DNA of 64,000 bases, taken from SPJN01 sp965229935. Lineage in GTDB: Bacteria > Pseudomonadota > Alphaproteobacteria > SPJN01. Positions 39,821 to 49,393 of the stretch are shown here, piece by piece (the first letter of the stretch is position 1; each line of letters opens with the position of its first letter). A program made the translations under genes and the position numbers. The notes under the pieces were generated by a model. That model was not told where the DNA came from and ran no database searches. It worked only from the letters and a program-made list of their open reading frames with translations. The DNA is taken from contig CBDDKB010000002.1 of assembly GCA_965229935.1 (NCBI GenBank), positions 620,001 to 684,000 of the forward strand, written 5' to 3'.

Positions 39821-42739
39821 TTAGAAGCGATAGCGTGCTTCGATTTCAAATTCCGTTGTTGGGATGCGGCCACCAAAGTGTGACCCGGTAAAGGTGGGAA
39901 CGTCATTGTTACCGGCCAATTCTTTGACATCCAGTACATTTGTGACAAAGCCCATGATATGCCAGTTTTCATCAAGACCACGGATACCAATACGGGCCCC
40001 ATGGGTCCAATAGGCATTCCGTACATCCAACGGATCAAGGTCGCGTGCTAGATGTACTTCTGATGCATAGACCGCTGTCCAGCCCGCATGAACACGGAAC
40101 GGCAGATTGAAAATCTGGTCGTCAAATGTTGCGTTCAATGTCACCTGAACCTCGGGAATATTGTTCAGCTTTTCGCCGGTCAGGTCACAAGGCGGATCCT
40201 GTTCGACATCTTCAACAGAACAGGGGCCCGTTGTGAAGTTGTCATATGTACCTTCTGTAAAGGCACCATTTGCTGTCAGGAACAATCCCATAAAGGGTAC
40301 CAACATTGCTTCCCATTCAATGCCGCTGATGGTTGCGCTTGCAGCGTTTGACACAACAAAGCTCACGCCATCAAATGCTGACACCTGAATGTCATCAAAT
40401 TTGGTATAGAAGGCTGAAATGTTCAGGCGTGCAGCGCCTTCAAGCCATTCAGATTTCATCCCAATTTCGAATGCATTGGAAATTTCTTCTTCATATTCCA
40501 ATTGGTCTGGGTTCAGAGGCTGGGCATTAAATCCGCCAGACTTATACCCCTGCGCCAATGTGATGTAGGTCATCAGATCATCTGTCCAATTGACCTGCGT
40601 TGATACCTTAGGCGCAATGTTGAATTCGGTCCGTTCCCGTTCTTCGATAAAGCTGGTGTTGCCGCTTTGAATAACAGGGAATGAAACCACACCGCCGGGC
40701 GTGCCTTCTTGCAGGGAGCCGCGCGTACCAGTGCCGCCACCTGTGCCAAGGCCAAGGGGGTCAAAGTTGAAAAGTCCGTGATCTACGAAAATCTCTTTCT
40801 TTTCATAACCAATGCGTAGGCCGGGGGTAACTGACCAAGTATCAGTAATGTGCCAGGTTGCCTGACCAAATAGTGCATAAGAGGTGGTTTTTTGGTCAAA
40901 CAATGTGGCTGAACGTTCCAATAATGGCGTTCCCAGTCCGTCTTGTCGTGCCTTGGTTTCTTGGGCGGCGAGCGTGCTGGTGGCAATACCGGCAGGCCCA
41001 TTATAGTTTTCGTCAAAGAAAGCTCGACGCAATGCAGGGTCTGTAGTGGCTGCATTGAACGCGATGATTTCACCAGCACCCGTCAGCGCCAGAATTTCTG
41101 GCAGTGTCACGAAAGCATCGACATCATATGTCGCAAGGATATTGTTCTGATAGTAGAACAGACCCATGATCCATTCCAATTCACCCGGTGCTGATGTCCA
41201 ACGCAGTTCCTGACTGACTTGGTCATAGAACTCGTTATTGTCCAAGGTGATAAACGGAATGGGCGAGAAGTCAGCGTCAAAGAACACCAGTTCGTCGAAC
41301 TCTGCATAGTTGGTGACACTGGTCAATGTGTGTTCGCCAATGTCCCATTCGACTTTGGCGGTAAAGTCCATGACCTCACGCTCAACAAAGCCTGGTGCAT
41401 CTTGGTGGGTTTTATCATCAAAGACATCTGCTGTAGTTTCTGGGTCGAAAACTTCAAACGCGGCAAGGTGGCGTGATTTCGCAGCAGTTAGCTGCGTACC
41501 TGAACCACCTTGGTCAACCGTGCTGTAATTGGCGGTGAACTGTGCATACAGGCTGGGAGTGATTTCCCATTTTACTTTCGCGCGGAAATTCTGGTTGTCC
41601 AGATTCCGTTCCATTCGACCGTTCAGCGTTGTGTTTTCAATGTCGCCATCCTGTTCTTCGTCAAGAAAGGCGAGACGGAACGATAGTTTGTCGCTGAATA
41701 AGGGGCCGCCGCCAGCCAGACGGACACGGTGATGGCCGTTTGACCCATAAAGAGCATCGCCATCAATTGACCATTCTGGTTCAGGATCAGCCGTTTTCAG
41801 GTGAAGCGCACCTGCGGCTGAGTTCTTGCCATACAAAGTGCCTTGCGGGCCGCGCAACACTTCAACTGCAGAAAGGTCGAGCAAGCCGTTGGAGACATAG
41901 GAAGGCCGACCATAAAAGACTTCGTCAATGATGATGCCGACTGATTGTTCAAAGCCGCGGTTATAGTCTGACCCAACGCCGCGCATATAAATAAAGTTAA
42001 AGGTCGGCGTTGCCAGAATGCTCATGTTAGGGGCGTGACTTGCAACATCGTTTAAGTCTGACATGTTCTTTTCTTTGATTGCCTCGCCGCCGATGGCAGT
42101 CACGGACAAAGGCACATCCTGAATGTCTTCAGCACGCTTTTGCGCGGTCACGATAATTTCGTCCAACTGTGCGCGGCGTGGTTTCGGCGCAGGGGCGCTT
42201 GCCTCAACCTCTGCATCGGCTTCAGCGCCAGCGGCTTCTGCTACCGCAGCCGCTTCCATGTTTGTTTCTTCGGCAGGGGCGGGTGTGTCATCAAAGACTA
42301 ATACATCGTCTTCAGATGATGTTGCGGTATCATCCGCCATCGTCATCGGTTCTTCTTCGGCCATTGCTGGTTCATCGGCCATTGCAGGCTCATCAGCAGT
42401 TGATTCGTCTTCGGCCGGATCGTTGGCAGGCTCGTCCTCAGCCATTGCCATATCATCGCTTGATGAAGCTTGGTCTGCGGGTTCTTGGTCTTCACCGGCA
42501 GAACTGTCCTCTTCGGCCATTGCCATTTCCGTGTCTTCGGAATCGAAATCGTCAAACAGGAATTCTTCGTCGACATCACTTGTGTCATCACCGAACAGAC
42601 CTGAATCGTCTGAATTGTCTTCAGCCATAAAGTCCAGCTCATCCTGTGCATAGGCAGGTGAGTGATAAATAATAGTCCCTGAAGACAGTGCTGTCGCAAC
42701 AGCAAGGCCAAACAGCCCATGGCGCAATTCTTTACGCAT
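39821..42739 (-). CDS. TonB-dependent receptor with long acidic N-terminal extension
   Basis: A 972-residue receptor. The ATG at 42739 follows GGGGGA and starts a signal peptide ending near SPAYAQ. Between it and the TonB box (LDEIIVTAQKR, near residue 198) lie about 165 residues rich in Asp, Glu, Ala, Ser and Met with short repeats such as ADEPAMADEPAMAEEE, not an STN domain. The plug follows (QDVPLSVTAIGG, FIYMRGVGSDYNRGF, EVLRGPQGTLYGKNSAAGAL), and the barrel ends EIEARYRF. Ligand unknown. The acidic segment would extend into the periplasm and has no counterpart in the receptor at 7436. Confidence 0.88.
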   Translation of the reverse strand: MRKELRHGLFGLAVATALSSGTIIYHSPAYAQDELDFMAEDNSDDSGLFGDDTSDVDEEFLFDDFDSEDTEMAMAEEDSSAGEDQEPADQASSSDDMAMAEDEPANDPAEDESTADEPAMADEPAMAEEEPMTMADDTATSSEDDVLVFDDTPAPAEETNMEAAAVAEAAGAEADAEVEASAPAPKPRRAQLDEIIVTAQKRAEDIQDVPLSVTAIGGEAIKEKNMSDLNDVASHAPNMSILATPTFNFIYMRGVGSDYNRGFEQSVGIIIDEVFYGRPSYVSNGLLDLSAVEVLRGPQGTLYGKNSAAGALHLKTADPEPEWSIDGDALYGSNGHHRVRLAGGGPLFSDKLSFRLAFLDEEQDGDIENTTLNGRMERNLDNQNFRAKVKWEITPSLYAQFTANYSTVDQGGSGTQLTAAKSRHLAAFEVFDPETTADVFDDKTHQDAPGFVEREVMDFTAKVEWDIGEHTLTSVTNYAEFDELVFFDADFSPIPFITLDNNEFYDQVSQELRWTSAPGELEWIMGLFYYQNNILATYDVDAFVTLPEILALTGAGEIIAFNAATTDPALRRAFFDENYNGPAGIATSTLAAQETKARQDGLGTPLLERSATLFDQKTTSYALFGQATWHITDTWSVTPGLRIGYEKKEIFVDHGLFNFDPLGLGTGGGTGTRGSLQEGTPGGVVSFPVIQSGNTSFIEERERTEFNIAPKVSTQVNWTDDLMTYITLAQGYKSGGFNAQPLNPDQLEYEEEISNAFEIGMKSEWLEGAARLNISAFYTKFDDIQVSAFDGVSFVVSNAASATISGIEWEAMLVPFMGLFLTANGAFTEGTYDNFTTGPCSVEDVEQDPPCDLTGEKLNNIPEVQVTLNATFDDQIFNLPFRVHAGWTAVYASEVHLARDLDPLDVRNAYWTHGARIGIRGLDENWHIMGFVTNVLDVKELAGNNDVPTFTGSHFGGRIPTTEFEIEARYRF

Positions 42740-42836
42740 GCGAAAGGTCCCCCGTAATGTTGTCCACCTAATCGGAAACAAGAAAGACATCGCTGTTTTC
42801 AGCCATGCCTTTGACTATCCCCGACTTCCCCTAGGC

Positions 42837-42852
42837 GCATATTTTCATATGC
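42837..42852. promoter_or_regulatory. Inverted repeat GCATAT-TTTC-ATATGC
   Basis: A perfect 6+4+6 inverted repeat about 100 bases before the receptor start, in the 257-base gap to folD. It is a candidate operator for the receptor; the regulator is unknown. Confidence 0.3.
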
Positions 42853-42996
42853 AGGGTCAATTTAGCCGAGAATGAGGGGGGATGAAAAGGGAAATATCAC
42901 GAATTTACAAATTGCTGTTGGTTAATAGGTGATAGGGGGTTTGCAGACTCGTGTCATAGGAGTAAGAGTTTCCTGAAATATCCGCACAAAATTGGC

Positions 42997-43920
42997 ATGA
43001 CAATTATGACCGATGGACAGATAGCAAAACGAATTGATGGCAAGGTTTTTGCCCAGAATCTGCGCGATAGGCTTGCCAGTGCAGTAGCATCAACCAAGGA
43101 GCAGCATGGGTTTACACCTGGCCTTGCTGTTGTGCTGGTTGGTGATGATCCGGCCAGTGACATTTATGTGACGTCAAAGGGTAAACAAACCAAAGAAGTC
43201 GGCATGAATTCCTATGAATATCGGTTGCCCGATACCGCCTCGCAGGATGAGGTGCTGGCCTTGGTTGGTGAGTTGAATGCCAACCCGGATGTGCATGGCA
43301 TTTTGGTGCAGTTCCCGGTACCTGACCAGATTTCGCAAGAAGCTGTGATATTGGCGATTGACCCTGAAAAGGATGTGGATGGTCTGCACCCGATTAATGC
43401 AGGGCGACTTGCCAGCGGCTTTGCAGCCATGGCGCCTTGTACGCCCCTTGGCACCTTGATGCTGGCGCGCGATCAATTTGGTGATCTGTCAGGTAAACAT
43501 GCTGTCATTATCGGGCGGTCCAATTTGGTGGGCAAGCCCATCGCGCAATTATTGCTGCGAGAAAATTGCACTGTCACGATCGCCCATTCCCGCACCGTTG
43601 ATCTGCCTGCACTGTGCCGTCAGGCAGATATTTTGGTTGCAGCCGTTGGGCGTGACCGGATGGTTCGGGGGGATTGGGTCAAACCCGGTGCCCTTGTGCT
43701 TGATGTGGGGATCAATCGTATACCGGCCCCTGAACGGGGGGAGGGGAAGACGCGTGTCGTCGGTGATGTCGCCTATGATGAGGCGGTAGAGGTTGCGAGT
43801 GCAATAACCCCGGTGCCCGGCGGGATCGGGCCGATGACAATTGCCTGTCTGTTGTGCAACACGCTGACGACATCATATCAGCTCCACGGGCTGGAACCTA
43901 TTGCAGAATTTACGATCTGA
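42997..43920 (+). CDS. folD: Methylenetetrahydrofolate dehydrogenase/cyclohydrolase
   Basis: A 307-residue bifunctional enzyme interconverting 5,10-methylene-, methenyl- and 10-formyl-tetrahydrofolate. The catalytic Tyr and Lys are in DIYVTSKGKQTKEVG (YxxxK), with GILVQFPVP and DVDGLHPINAGRL in the active site, and the NADP domain in VIIGRSNLVGKPIAQLL, ending with TPVPGGIGPMT. Length is normal. No clear ribosome site precedes the ATG at 42997; an in-frame ATG lies three codons later. It is followed by a flavoprotein gene that may depend on folate. Confidence 0.95.
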   Translation: MTIMTDGQIAKRIDGKVFAQNLRDRLASAVASTKEQHGFTPGLAVVLVGDDPASDIYVTSKGKQTKEVGMNSYEYRLPDTASQDEVLALVGELNANPDVHGILVQFPVPDQISQEAVILAIDPEKDVDGLHPINAGRLASGFAAMAPCTPLGTLMLARDQFGDLSGKHAVIIGRSNLVGKPIAQLLLRENCTVTIAHSRTVDLPALCRQADILVAAVGRDRMVRGDWVKPGALVLDVGINRIPAPERGEGKTRVVGDVAYDEAVEVASAITPVPGGIGPMTIACLLCNTLTTSYQLHGLEPIAEFTI

Positions 43921-43929
43921 TTGTCATTT

Positions 43930-45087
43930 ATGACTGCGCCTGCCTATGACTATGCGGTTATCGGCGCCGGGATCGGCGGCGTGTCAATCGCCTATGAGTT
44001 GGCGCGCGCGGGCGCAACTGTTCTGATATTGGAGCAGGAGGAGCGCCCCGCATTTCACACGACTGGGCGGTCGGCTGCCATGTATGCGCGGGGCTATGGC
44101 AATCACGCCGTGCGTGCGCTGACAACGGCATCGCAGAACTTTTACTTTGACCCGGAGCCGGGATTTGATGCGAACCCGATGATCGGCCCAGCGGTTGGCT
44201 GCCTGTTTATTGCACGTGAAGACCAGCTTGACCGCCTGACGCAGCATGAGCGTGAGTTGCGGCAGGATATAGATGATGTCAGATGGCTCGATACACAGGC
44301 GGCATGTGCTACGGTCCCTGTGCTGGATCCGGCCTATGTTGCTGCGGCTGTTTACGAGCCTTACTCAGCCAGCCTTGATGTTGCAGAAATTCATGGCAAC
44401 TATTTGCGGCAGGCAAAAAAACATGGCGCTATGCTTGTCACGAATGCAGCACTTAAAAGTGCATCTTTTAACAGTGGTGAAGGCTGGCGCCTATCAGCCG
44501 GGGGCGAATGCTATAAGGCAGCGAACCTTGTAAACGCCGCGGGCGCGTGGGCCGACCATGTCGCAAAAGTGGCTGGCGTGAAGTCTGTTGGCATTCAGCC
44601 CATGCGCCGTACAGCGATGATATTCGACGCGCCTATTCTGGACGATATTGCTGACAAACCTTTGGCAGAATGGCCCTTATTGCTTGATGTGGATGACGCA
44701 TTTTATTTCAAGCCTGAGGCTGGGAAAATTTTGGCCAGCCCATGCGATGAAACGCCGATGGAACCGCATGACGTTGCCCCCGATGAATTGGATGTTGCTA
44801 TCTGTGCCGACAGGGTTATGGCCGCAACAAAGTTTGACATAAGGCACATCGGGCACAAGTGGGCCGGGCTGCGCAGCTTTGCGCCTGACCGGTCGCCGGT
44901 GATTGGGCCAGACCCTGACAATGCTGCCTTTATTTGGATGGCGGGGCAGGGCGGATACGGCATCCAAATGGGGCCAGCCCTGGCGCGCGCTTGCGCCGGG
45001 CTTGCCCTTCAAGGTGTTGTGCCGCAGGACATATGTGATTGTGGGCTTGATCCACAGGCTGTACGCGCTGACCGCTTCCGCCTTTAG
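43930..45087 (+). CDS. FAD-dependent oxidoreductase (DAO family)
   Basis: A 385-residue flavoenzyme of the D-amino-acid oxidase/sarcosine-dehydrogenase family. The FAD motif is VIGAGIGGVSIAYELARAGATVLILEQE, followed by TTGRSAAMYARGYG, where the flavin is often held, and NAAGAWADHVA; the C-terminus has GHKWAGLRSFAPDRSPVIGPDP. Such enzymes oxidise secondary amines or D-amino acids, with methylenetetrahydrofolate as a frequent product, which would suit its place directly behind folD (nine bases). Start at the ATG at 43930; the TTG at 43921 is an alternative. It overlaps the convergent GST gene by four bases. Confidence 0.82.
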   Translation: MTAPAYDYAVIGAGIGGVSIAYELARAGATVLILEQEERPAFHTTGRSAAMYARGYGNHAVRALTTASQNFYFDPEPGFDANPMIGPAVGCLFIAREDQLDRLTQHERELRQDIDDVRWLDTQAACATVPVLDPAYVAAAVYEPYSASLDVAEIHGNYLRQAKKHGAMLVTNAALKSASFNSGEGWRLSAGGECYKAANLVNAAGAWADHVAKVAGVKSVGIQPMRRTAMIFDAPILDDIADKPLAEWPLLLDVDDAFYFKPEAGKILASPCDETPMEPHDVAPDELDVAICADRVMAATKFDIRHIGHKWAGLRSFAPDRSPVIGPDPDNAAFIWMAGQGGYGIQMGPALARACAGLALQGVVPQDICDCGLDPQAVRADRFRL

Positions 45088-45803
45088 TCGGTCTGTTTTG
45101 CCTGATAAGATGCGAACAGGGCCGTGCGATGATCATCGGTTATAGGGGCATTGCCGACAACTTCCGGTCTGATTGTATCGACCTGATGAAACAAGCCTTC
45201 TGTGATAAAGGGCTGTTCTTCTAATCGCGCGAACCAATCTTCCATAAAGGGCAGGGGGCGGTCAGGTTCATACCGCATGCCGAACAGCTTCACCCATGGG
45301 TAGATGGCAAAGTCAGCGATGCTCATTTGATCGCCAGCAATAAAAGCCCGGTTTTCCAGTGTGTCGTTTAAAAGCGCGCGCAGGCGGTGCACCTCGCTCA
45401 TATAACGGTCGATGGCATATGGCACCTCTTCGGGGGCATACATCACGAAATGATGTAACTGGCCCATCATCGGGCCAAGATAGCTCATCTGCCACATGAC
45501 CCATTTGATAGTCTCTGCCCGGATGGCTGGGTCGGATGAAAGATATTGCCCTGACTTTTCGGCAAGGTGGATCAATATGGCGCCCGATTCCCAAATCACC
45601 AGCGGTTTGCCATCAAGCCCCGTATAGTCCTCATCAATCAACACAGGTACTTTTTTGTTTGGGCAAATTGAGACGAATTCGGGCTGGTTTTGGTCACCTG
45701 CAAGAATGTCGATCTTGCGTGTTTCGAATTCTGCGTTGATTGCCTTCAACATGATTGTCACTTTTTGACAATTGGGGGTCGGGCAAAAATAGAGCGTTAG
45801 CAT
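45084..45803 (-). CDS. Glutathione S-transferase (Ure2p/YfcG-like)
   Basis: A 239-residue GST with an N-terminal thioredoxin-fold (LTLYFCPTPNCQKVTIML, KKVPVLID, WESGAILIHLAEK, which binds glutathione) and an all-helical C-terminal domain (FIAGDQMSIADFAIYPWVK). The sequence YFCPTPNCQK and the GLDGKPLVIWESGAIL insert match the YfcG/YghU disulfide-reductase type. Start at 45803 has AAAGG nine bases upstream. Role likely in thiol redox or detoxification; substrate not readable. Confidence 0.85.
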   Translation of the reverse strand: MLTLYFCPTPNCQKVTIMLKAINAEFETRKIDILAGDQNQPEFVSICPNKKVPVLIDEDYTGLDGKPLVIWESGAILIHLAEKSGQYLSSDPAIRAETIKWVMWQMSYLGPMMGQLHHFVMYAPEEVPYAIDRYMSEVHRLRALLNDTLENRAFIAGDQMSIADFAIYPWVKLFGMRYEPDRPLPFMEDWFARLEEQPFITEGLFHQVDTIRPEVVGNAPITDDHRTALFASYQAKQTD

Positions 45804-45984
45804 GGTTAAGCCTTTTAGAAATTGTGGAAAATTGCGCGTCCGTGCAATTCGGCACAGTTTTGCCAGATTTTCCAGTACAAAGATCACAATAATGTGTGAC
45901 GGGATTGAGTTTGCGATTGATGTTCGTCATGCTTATCCGAAACGTCGCTATTGAAACCCATGTAGCTCAACAGGGGAGATGGAC

Positions 45985-46554
45985 ATGAAGGCCAATGGAT
46001 CAAAACTGTTCGGTATCGCCGCAATGATTGCGGGTCTCAGCGCCTGTGCTGCTACAACTGATCAGACGGAAACAGCTGACGAGGTTAAGGCGCGCGAAAC
46101 CATGGCGGTTGAGGCGGCCCGCAAACCGTCTGACCGGGGCACGGCGGGCCAGCCCAAATTCCAAACTGCTGAGGAGCGTGAGGCACTGCAGCGTACATTG
46201 ACAGCTTGTATTGCCTCTGTTGATGCGGAACTTGCGGCACTGCCTGCTGAAACCCCATTGGCTGACCGTGAAGCTGTATTGCAAAAACAGCGTGAACTGG
46301 CAAAGTTGAGAAGCCATTATGCAGCGATAGATGCGCGTCGCCGGGCCAATATAGACCGCCTACAGGATCGCAATGCATCTTTCGGTGCGCCTTTCAGTGA
46401 CCCAGCTTTAAACAGCCGGGCTGGTCTCGTGGCGCATTACGGCCCCTATGCCGAAAATGAGTCGACGCAGTTACCGGGCGTGCCATCCTATTGCCTGACA
46501 ACTATCGCGCCGGAAGCTGCCCCGGAGAATGAGCAGACGCCAGAAAGCAATTAG
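45985..46554 (+). CDS. Putative lipoprotein of unknown function
   Basis: A 189-residue protein with a lipoprotein signal (KLFGIAAMIAGLSAC, lipobox LSAC with Cys as residue 21) and a mature part that is helical and charged: a coiled-coil-like stretch from EEREALQRTL to RLQDRNAS with many Ala, Glu, Gln and Arg, then a Pro-rich tail. The start at 45985 is chosen because GGGGAG sits seven bases upstream; an ATG two codons earlier is too close to that site. I do not recognise the family. It overlaps the convergent photolyase gene by four bases. Confidence 0.65.
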   Translation: MKANGSKLFGIAAMIAGLSACAATTDQTETADEVKARETMAVEAARKPSDRGTAGQPKFQTAEEREALQRTLTACIASVDAELAALPAETPLADREAVLQKQRELAKLRSHYAAIDARRRANIDRLQDRNASFGAPFSDPALNSRAGLVAHYGPYAENESTQLPGVPSYCLTTIAPEAAPENEQTPESN

Positions 46555-47816
46555 GTGCTCTTCATCTCTTCATAGCGGGCAAGCGCTTGGGCGCGGCTGG
46601 CTTTAAGGTCAACTAATGGGGCGGTCTGTCTGGTCCGCCAGTTGGGGCCAAGCCAGCGAGAGCGGTAAATGCCCTCGGGGTCAAATTTTTTGGCCTGCGT
46701 GTCAGGGTTGAATATCCTGAAATAGGGGGCAGCATCCGTGCCGCAACCTGCCACCCATTGCCATCCCAAACTATTGTTGGCAGTGTCTGCATCAACCAGC
46801 GTATGCATAAACCAGCTTGCACCCATCCGCCAATCAATGCCCAGATTTTTGGTTAGATAGGATGCGGCAATCATCCGTGCGCGATTATGCATTGTGCCGC
46901 TTCGCCATAATTCCTGCATGGCCGCGTCAACCAAATCTTGTCCGGTTTCGCCCGTTCGCCATTTGTCAAAATCAGCTTGAGCCGCATCGTCATCGCGCCA
47001 AGGGAACTTCGCGTATGACTGGTTCATCGGCTGGTTCTGTGTATGGGGAAAATGATGCAAAACATGCGCCGCAAATTCACGCCACGCCAATTGCCTGATA
47101 AAGCTTTCCGATGCTGCACTGTCAGGGTCTGCCATGCGGCAAGCATAAATGATTTGTCTGGGAGTGATCTCACCATGGTGTAGCGAGGGCGACAGGCGGG
47201 AGGTGGCAGTGCAATCCAACATATCGCGCCCGGCTTTATATCCTGTCAAACTATGATCCAAAAAGTCTGTAAGCTGATCCTGCGCTCCCGCCTCACCGGG
47301 TTGACCGTTCCAATGGGTGTTGAGAGAGTTTGTCCATTTGGGTTCTGGCGCAACGAGGTCATGCCCATACCCTTGCAGTTTGTTTGCGGGCATGAACTTT
47401 GTCTGTGATGGGGCGGGTAAAGGGGCCTGAAGCGCTTCCTCGACAGCAGATCGCCATTGTTTGTAAAAGGGGGTGAAAACGCGATAGGGATTGCCATCTG
47501 GCTTGATAATGCTGCCGGACGCGCAGACCAAATTTTCAGATGTTCCTTCGATTATCTTGTCGGCAGAAAGTGCCTTTGCCAAATCGGCAAGCTCGCCCTC
47601 CTGCGCGATCACAAGCCGTGATCCAATGGCGACCAATTGAGCGGCAAGGGCCTTAAGGCTTTGACCCCGCCACCAATCTGATGCTGAACAGCGGGTGAGG
47701 GGCGCAGGCGCGATTGCCACCGGAATAATCTGATCAGCCGCACTACATGCCGCTGTCAGACCCTGATTGTCTGACAGCCTTAAATCATCCCGAAATATGT
47801 ATATGGCGCGTTGCAC
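46551..47816 (-). CDS. phrB: Deoxyribodipyrimidine photolyase
   Basis: A 421-residue photolyase/cryptochrome. The N-terminal antenna domain starts AIYIFRDDLRLSDNQGL; the FAD domain has SRLSPSLHHGEITPRQI, a tryptophan/glutamate in RQLAWREFAAHVL, and WRSGTMHNRARMIAASYLTKNL followed by DADTANNSLGWQWVAG, all typical of light-driven repair of cyclobutane pyrimidine dimers. GTG start at 47816 is preceded by GAAGAGGG. About 50 residues shorter than E. coli PhrB but complete in motifs. It suggests a sunlit habitat. Confidence 0.9.
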   Translation of the reverse strand: MQRAIYIFRDDLRLSDNQGLTAACSAADQIIPVAIAPAPLTRCSASDWWRGQSLKALAAQLVAIGSRLVIAQEGELADLAKALSADKIIEGTSENLVCASGSIIKPDGNPYRVFTPFYKQWRSAVEEALQAPLPAPSQTKFMPANKLQGYGHDLVAPEPKWTNSLNTHWNGQPGEAGAQDQLTDFLDHSLTGYKAGRDMLDCTATSRLSPSLHHGEITPRQIIYACRMADPDSAASESFIRQLAWREFAAHVLHHFPHTQNQPMNQSYAKFPWRDDDAAQADFDKWRTGETGQDLVDAAMQELWRSGTMHNRARMIAASYLTKNLGIDWRMGASWFMHTLVDADTANNSLGWQWVAGCGTDAAPYFRIFNPDTQAKKFDPEGIYRSRWLGPNWRTRQTAPLVDLKASRAQALARYEEMKST

Positions 47817-47968
47817 AATAATCCCTCTTCATTTTAGGGTTTTACGGTTTTCAGGGATGATTGGATCAAGAATGATTTGTCATGGACTGAATTATAGGTA
47901 GACTGATTTCCGAAGAGTAACACTGGGCGGCAGCATCGCTGACCAGCCCACATTTGAAAGGAAATCGC

Positions 47969-49393
47969 GTGTCTGAGGCTTCGGACGCGGCCCCGCAAGA
48001 GGGACGCCGCCGACGCCGTAGACGCCGCGGAGGACGCCGCCGCAGGAAATCATCAGCCGCGCAGTCGGGCGAGGACGCACAACAGGCACAAAATGCCGAT
48101 GTGCAGAACCCACAAAGCCCCGAAAATGCAACGGCACAGGATGATAGCGGTGCGCAGGGCCAACAAACCCGCGAGGGGGGCCTTAAGGAGGAATCCCGTC
48201 CGCCGCAGGGTCGCAACCGACCCGGTAGGCCACAGGGTCAGGCGCACAAGAATAAGCGTCGATCAGGCCAAAAGCCGGGCCAGGGTAGCGGGCCACGATC
48301 AAAGCGCAAGAACCGCTTTGATCATGTCTATGGGGTCATCGACCTGGGAACCAATAATTGCCGCCTTTTGGTTGCTGAACCGGAAGGCGACGGTTTCCGT
48401 GTGGTTGATGCTTTTTCTCGCATTGTCCGCTTAGGCGAAGGGTTGGGCCAGACCGGGCGCCTGTCTGACGAGGCGATGGACCGCGCGATCGACGCCCTCA
48501 AAATCTGTGCTGACAAGATGCGTCGACGGCGCGTGACACGATCATGGTCAATTGCGACGCAGGCATGCCGCCTTGCCGACAATGGTCAGGCCTTTCGTGA
48601 CCGTGTGAAGCGGGAAACGGGGCTGGCGCTTGAGATTATCAGTCCCGGTCAGGAAGCAAAGCTGGCTGTGTCAGGCTGTTTGCCATTGATCGACAAGGAT
48701 GTAGATCGCGCCATTGTGTTTGATATTGGTGGCGGGTCGACTGAAATGATTTGGCTGGATGTGTCGTCAATGCCGCCTAAGATCATCGATTGGACTTCGC
48801 TCGATATCGGTGTGGTTACCTTGGCTGAGGCTTTTGGCGGTCATGATGTCACCATGGCTGACTATGATCGTATGGTCGCCGATGTAGAGGGGCGCATGGC
48901 CCCCTTCGCAGAAAAATATGCTGCGGTTGATGGTGGGGCCGATGTACCCCTGTCGCGTATTCAGGTTCTGGGAACGTCGGGTACGGTGACGACTTTGGCG
49001 GGGATATATCTTGGCTTGCCGCGCTATGATCGGGCCAAGGTTGATGGGCTTTGGATGAAGCGCGAGGATGTCTTGCTGATTTCCCATAAGCTTGCAAAAA
49101 TGACCTATGAGCAACGCGTGGCCCAGCCTTGTATTGGGAAAGAACGTGGCGATCTTGTTGTGGCAGGCTGTGCCATTCTAGAAGCGATCAGCGATGCTTG
49201 GCCGCATGAAAAAATGCGCGTTGCAGACAGGGGGCTGCGAGAGGGTATGCTGCTGCAGCTAATGGAAGATGCAGACAGGCCGAAAGGCCCGCGCGGATCG
49301 CGGCGCAATCGCGGCCATCGCAACAGGCGGCGACGCAGGTCTGATGCACGACAAAATAACCGTGGCGGGGCGCCGTCACAAAAGGCTGAATGA
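47969..49393 (+). CDS. Ppx/GppA-family phosphatase with basic arms
   Basis: A 474-residue protein. The enzyme core (about residues 120-420) has YGVIDLGTNNCRLLVAEP and FDIGGGSTEMIWLD, the two phosphate-binding loops of the exopolyphosphatase/pppGpp phosphatase family, plus LGTSGTVTTLAGI. The first 115 residues are low-complexity and very basic (RRRRRRRRGGRRRR, then Gln/Gly/Arg-rich), and the last 40 are again basic (RRNRGHRNRRRRR). Such arms are common in alphaproteobacterial members and could bind RNA or polyphosphate. GTG start with GAAAGGA upstream. It overlaps rlmE (ATGA), linking it to ribosome assembly. Confidence 0.88.
   Translation: MSEASDAAPQEGRRRRRRRRGGRRRRKSSAAQSGEDAQQAQNADVQNPQSPENATAQDDSGAQGQQTREGGLKEESRPPQGRNRPGRPQGQAHKNKRRSGQKPGQGSGPRSKRKNRFDHVYGVIDLGTNNCRLLVAEPEGDGFRVVDAFSRIVRLGEGLGQTGRLSDEAMDRAIDALKICADKMRRRRVTRSWSIATQACRLADNGQAFRDRVKRETGLALEIISPGQEAKLAVSGCLPLIDKDVDRAIVFDIGGGSTEMIWLDVSSMPPKIIDWTSLDIGVVTLAEAFGGHDVTMADYDRMVADVEGRMAPFAEKYAAVDGGADVPLSRIQVLGTSGTVTTLAGIYLGLPRYDRAKVDGLWMKREDVLLISHKLAKMTYEQRVAQPCIGKERGDLVVAGCAILEAISDAWPHEKMRVADRGLREGMLLQLMEDADRPKGPRGSRRNRGHRNRRRRRSDARQNNRGGAPSQKAE

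Noticed and set aside
47866..48216. Arg/Pro-rich open frame on the minus strand
   Set aside because: It is the antisense shadow of the low-complexity Ppx N-terminus.
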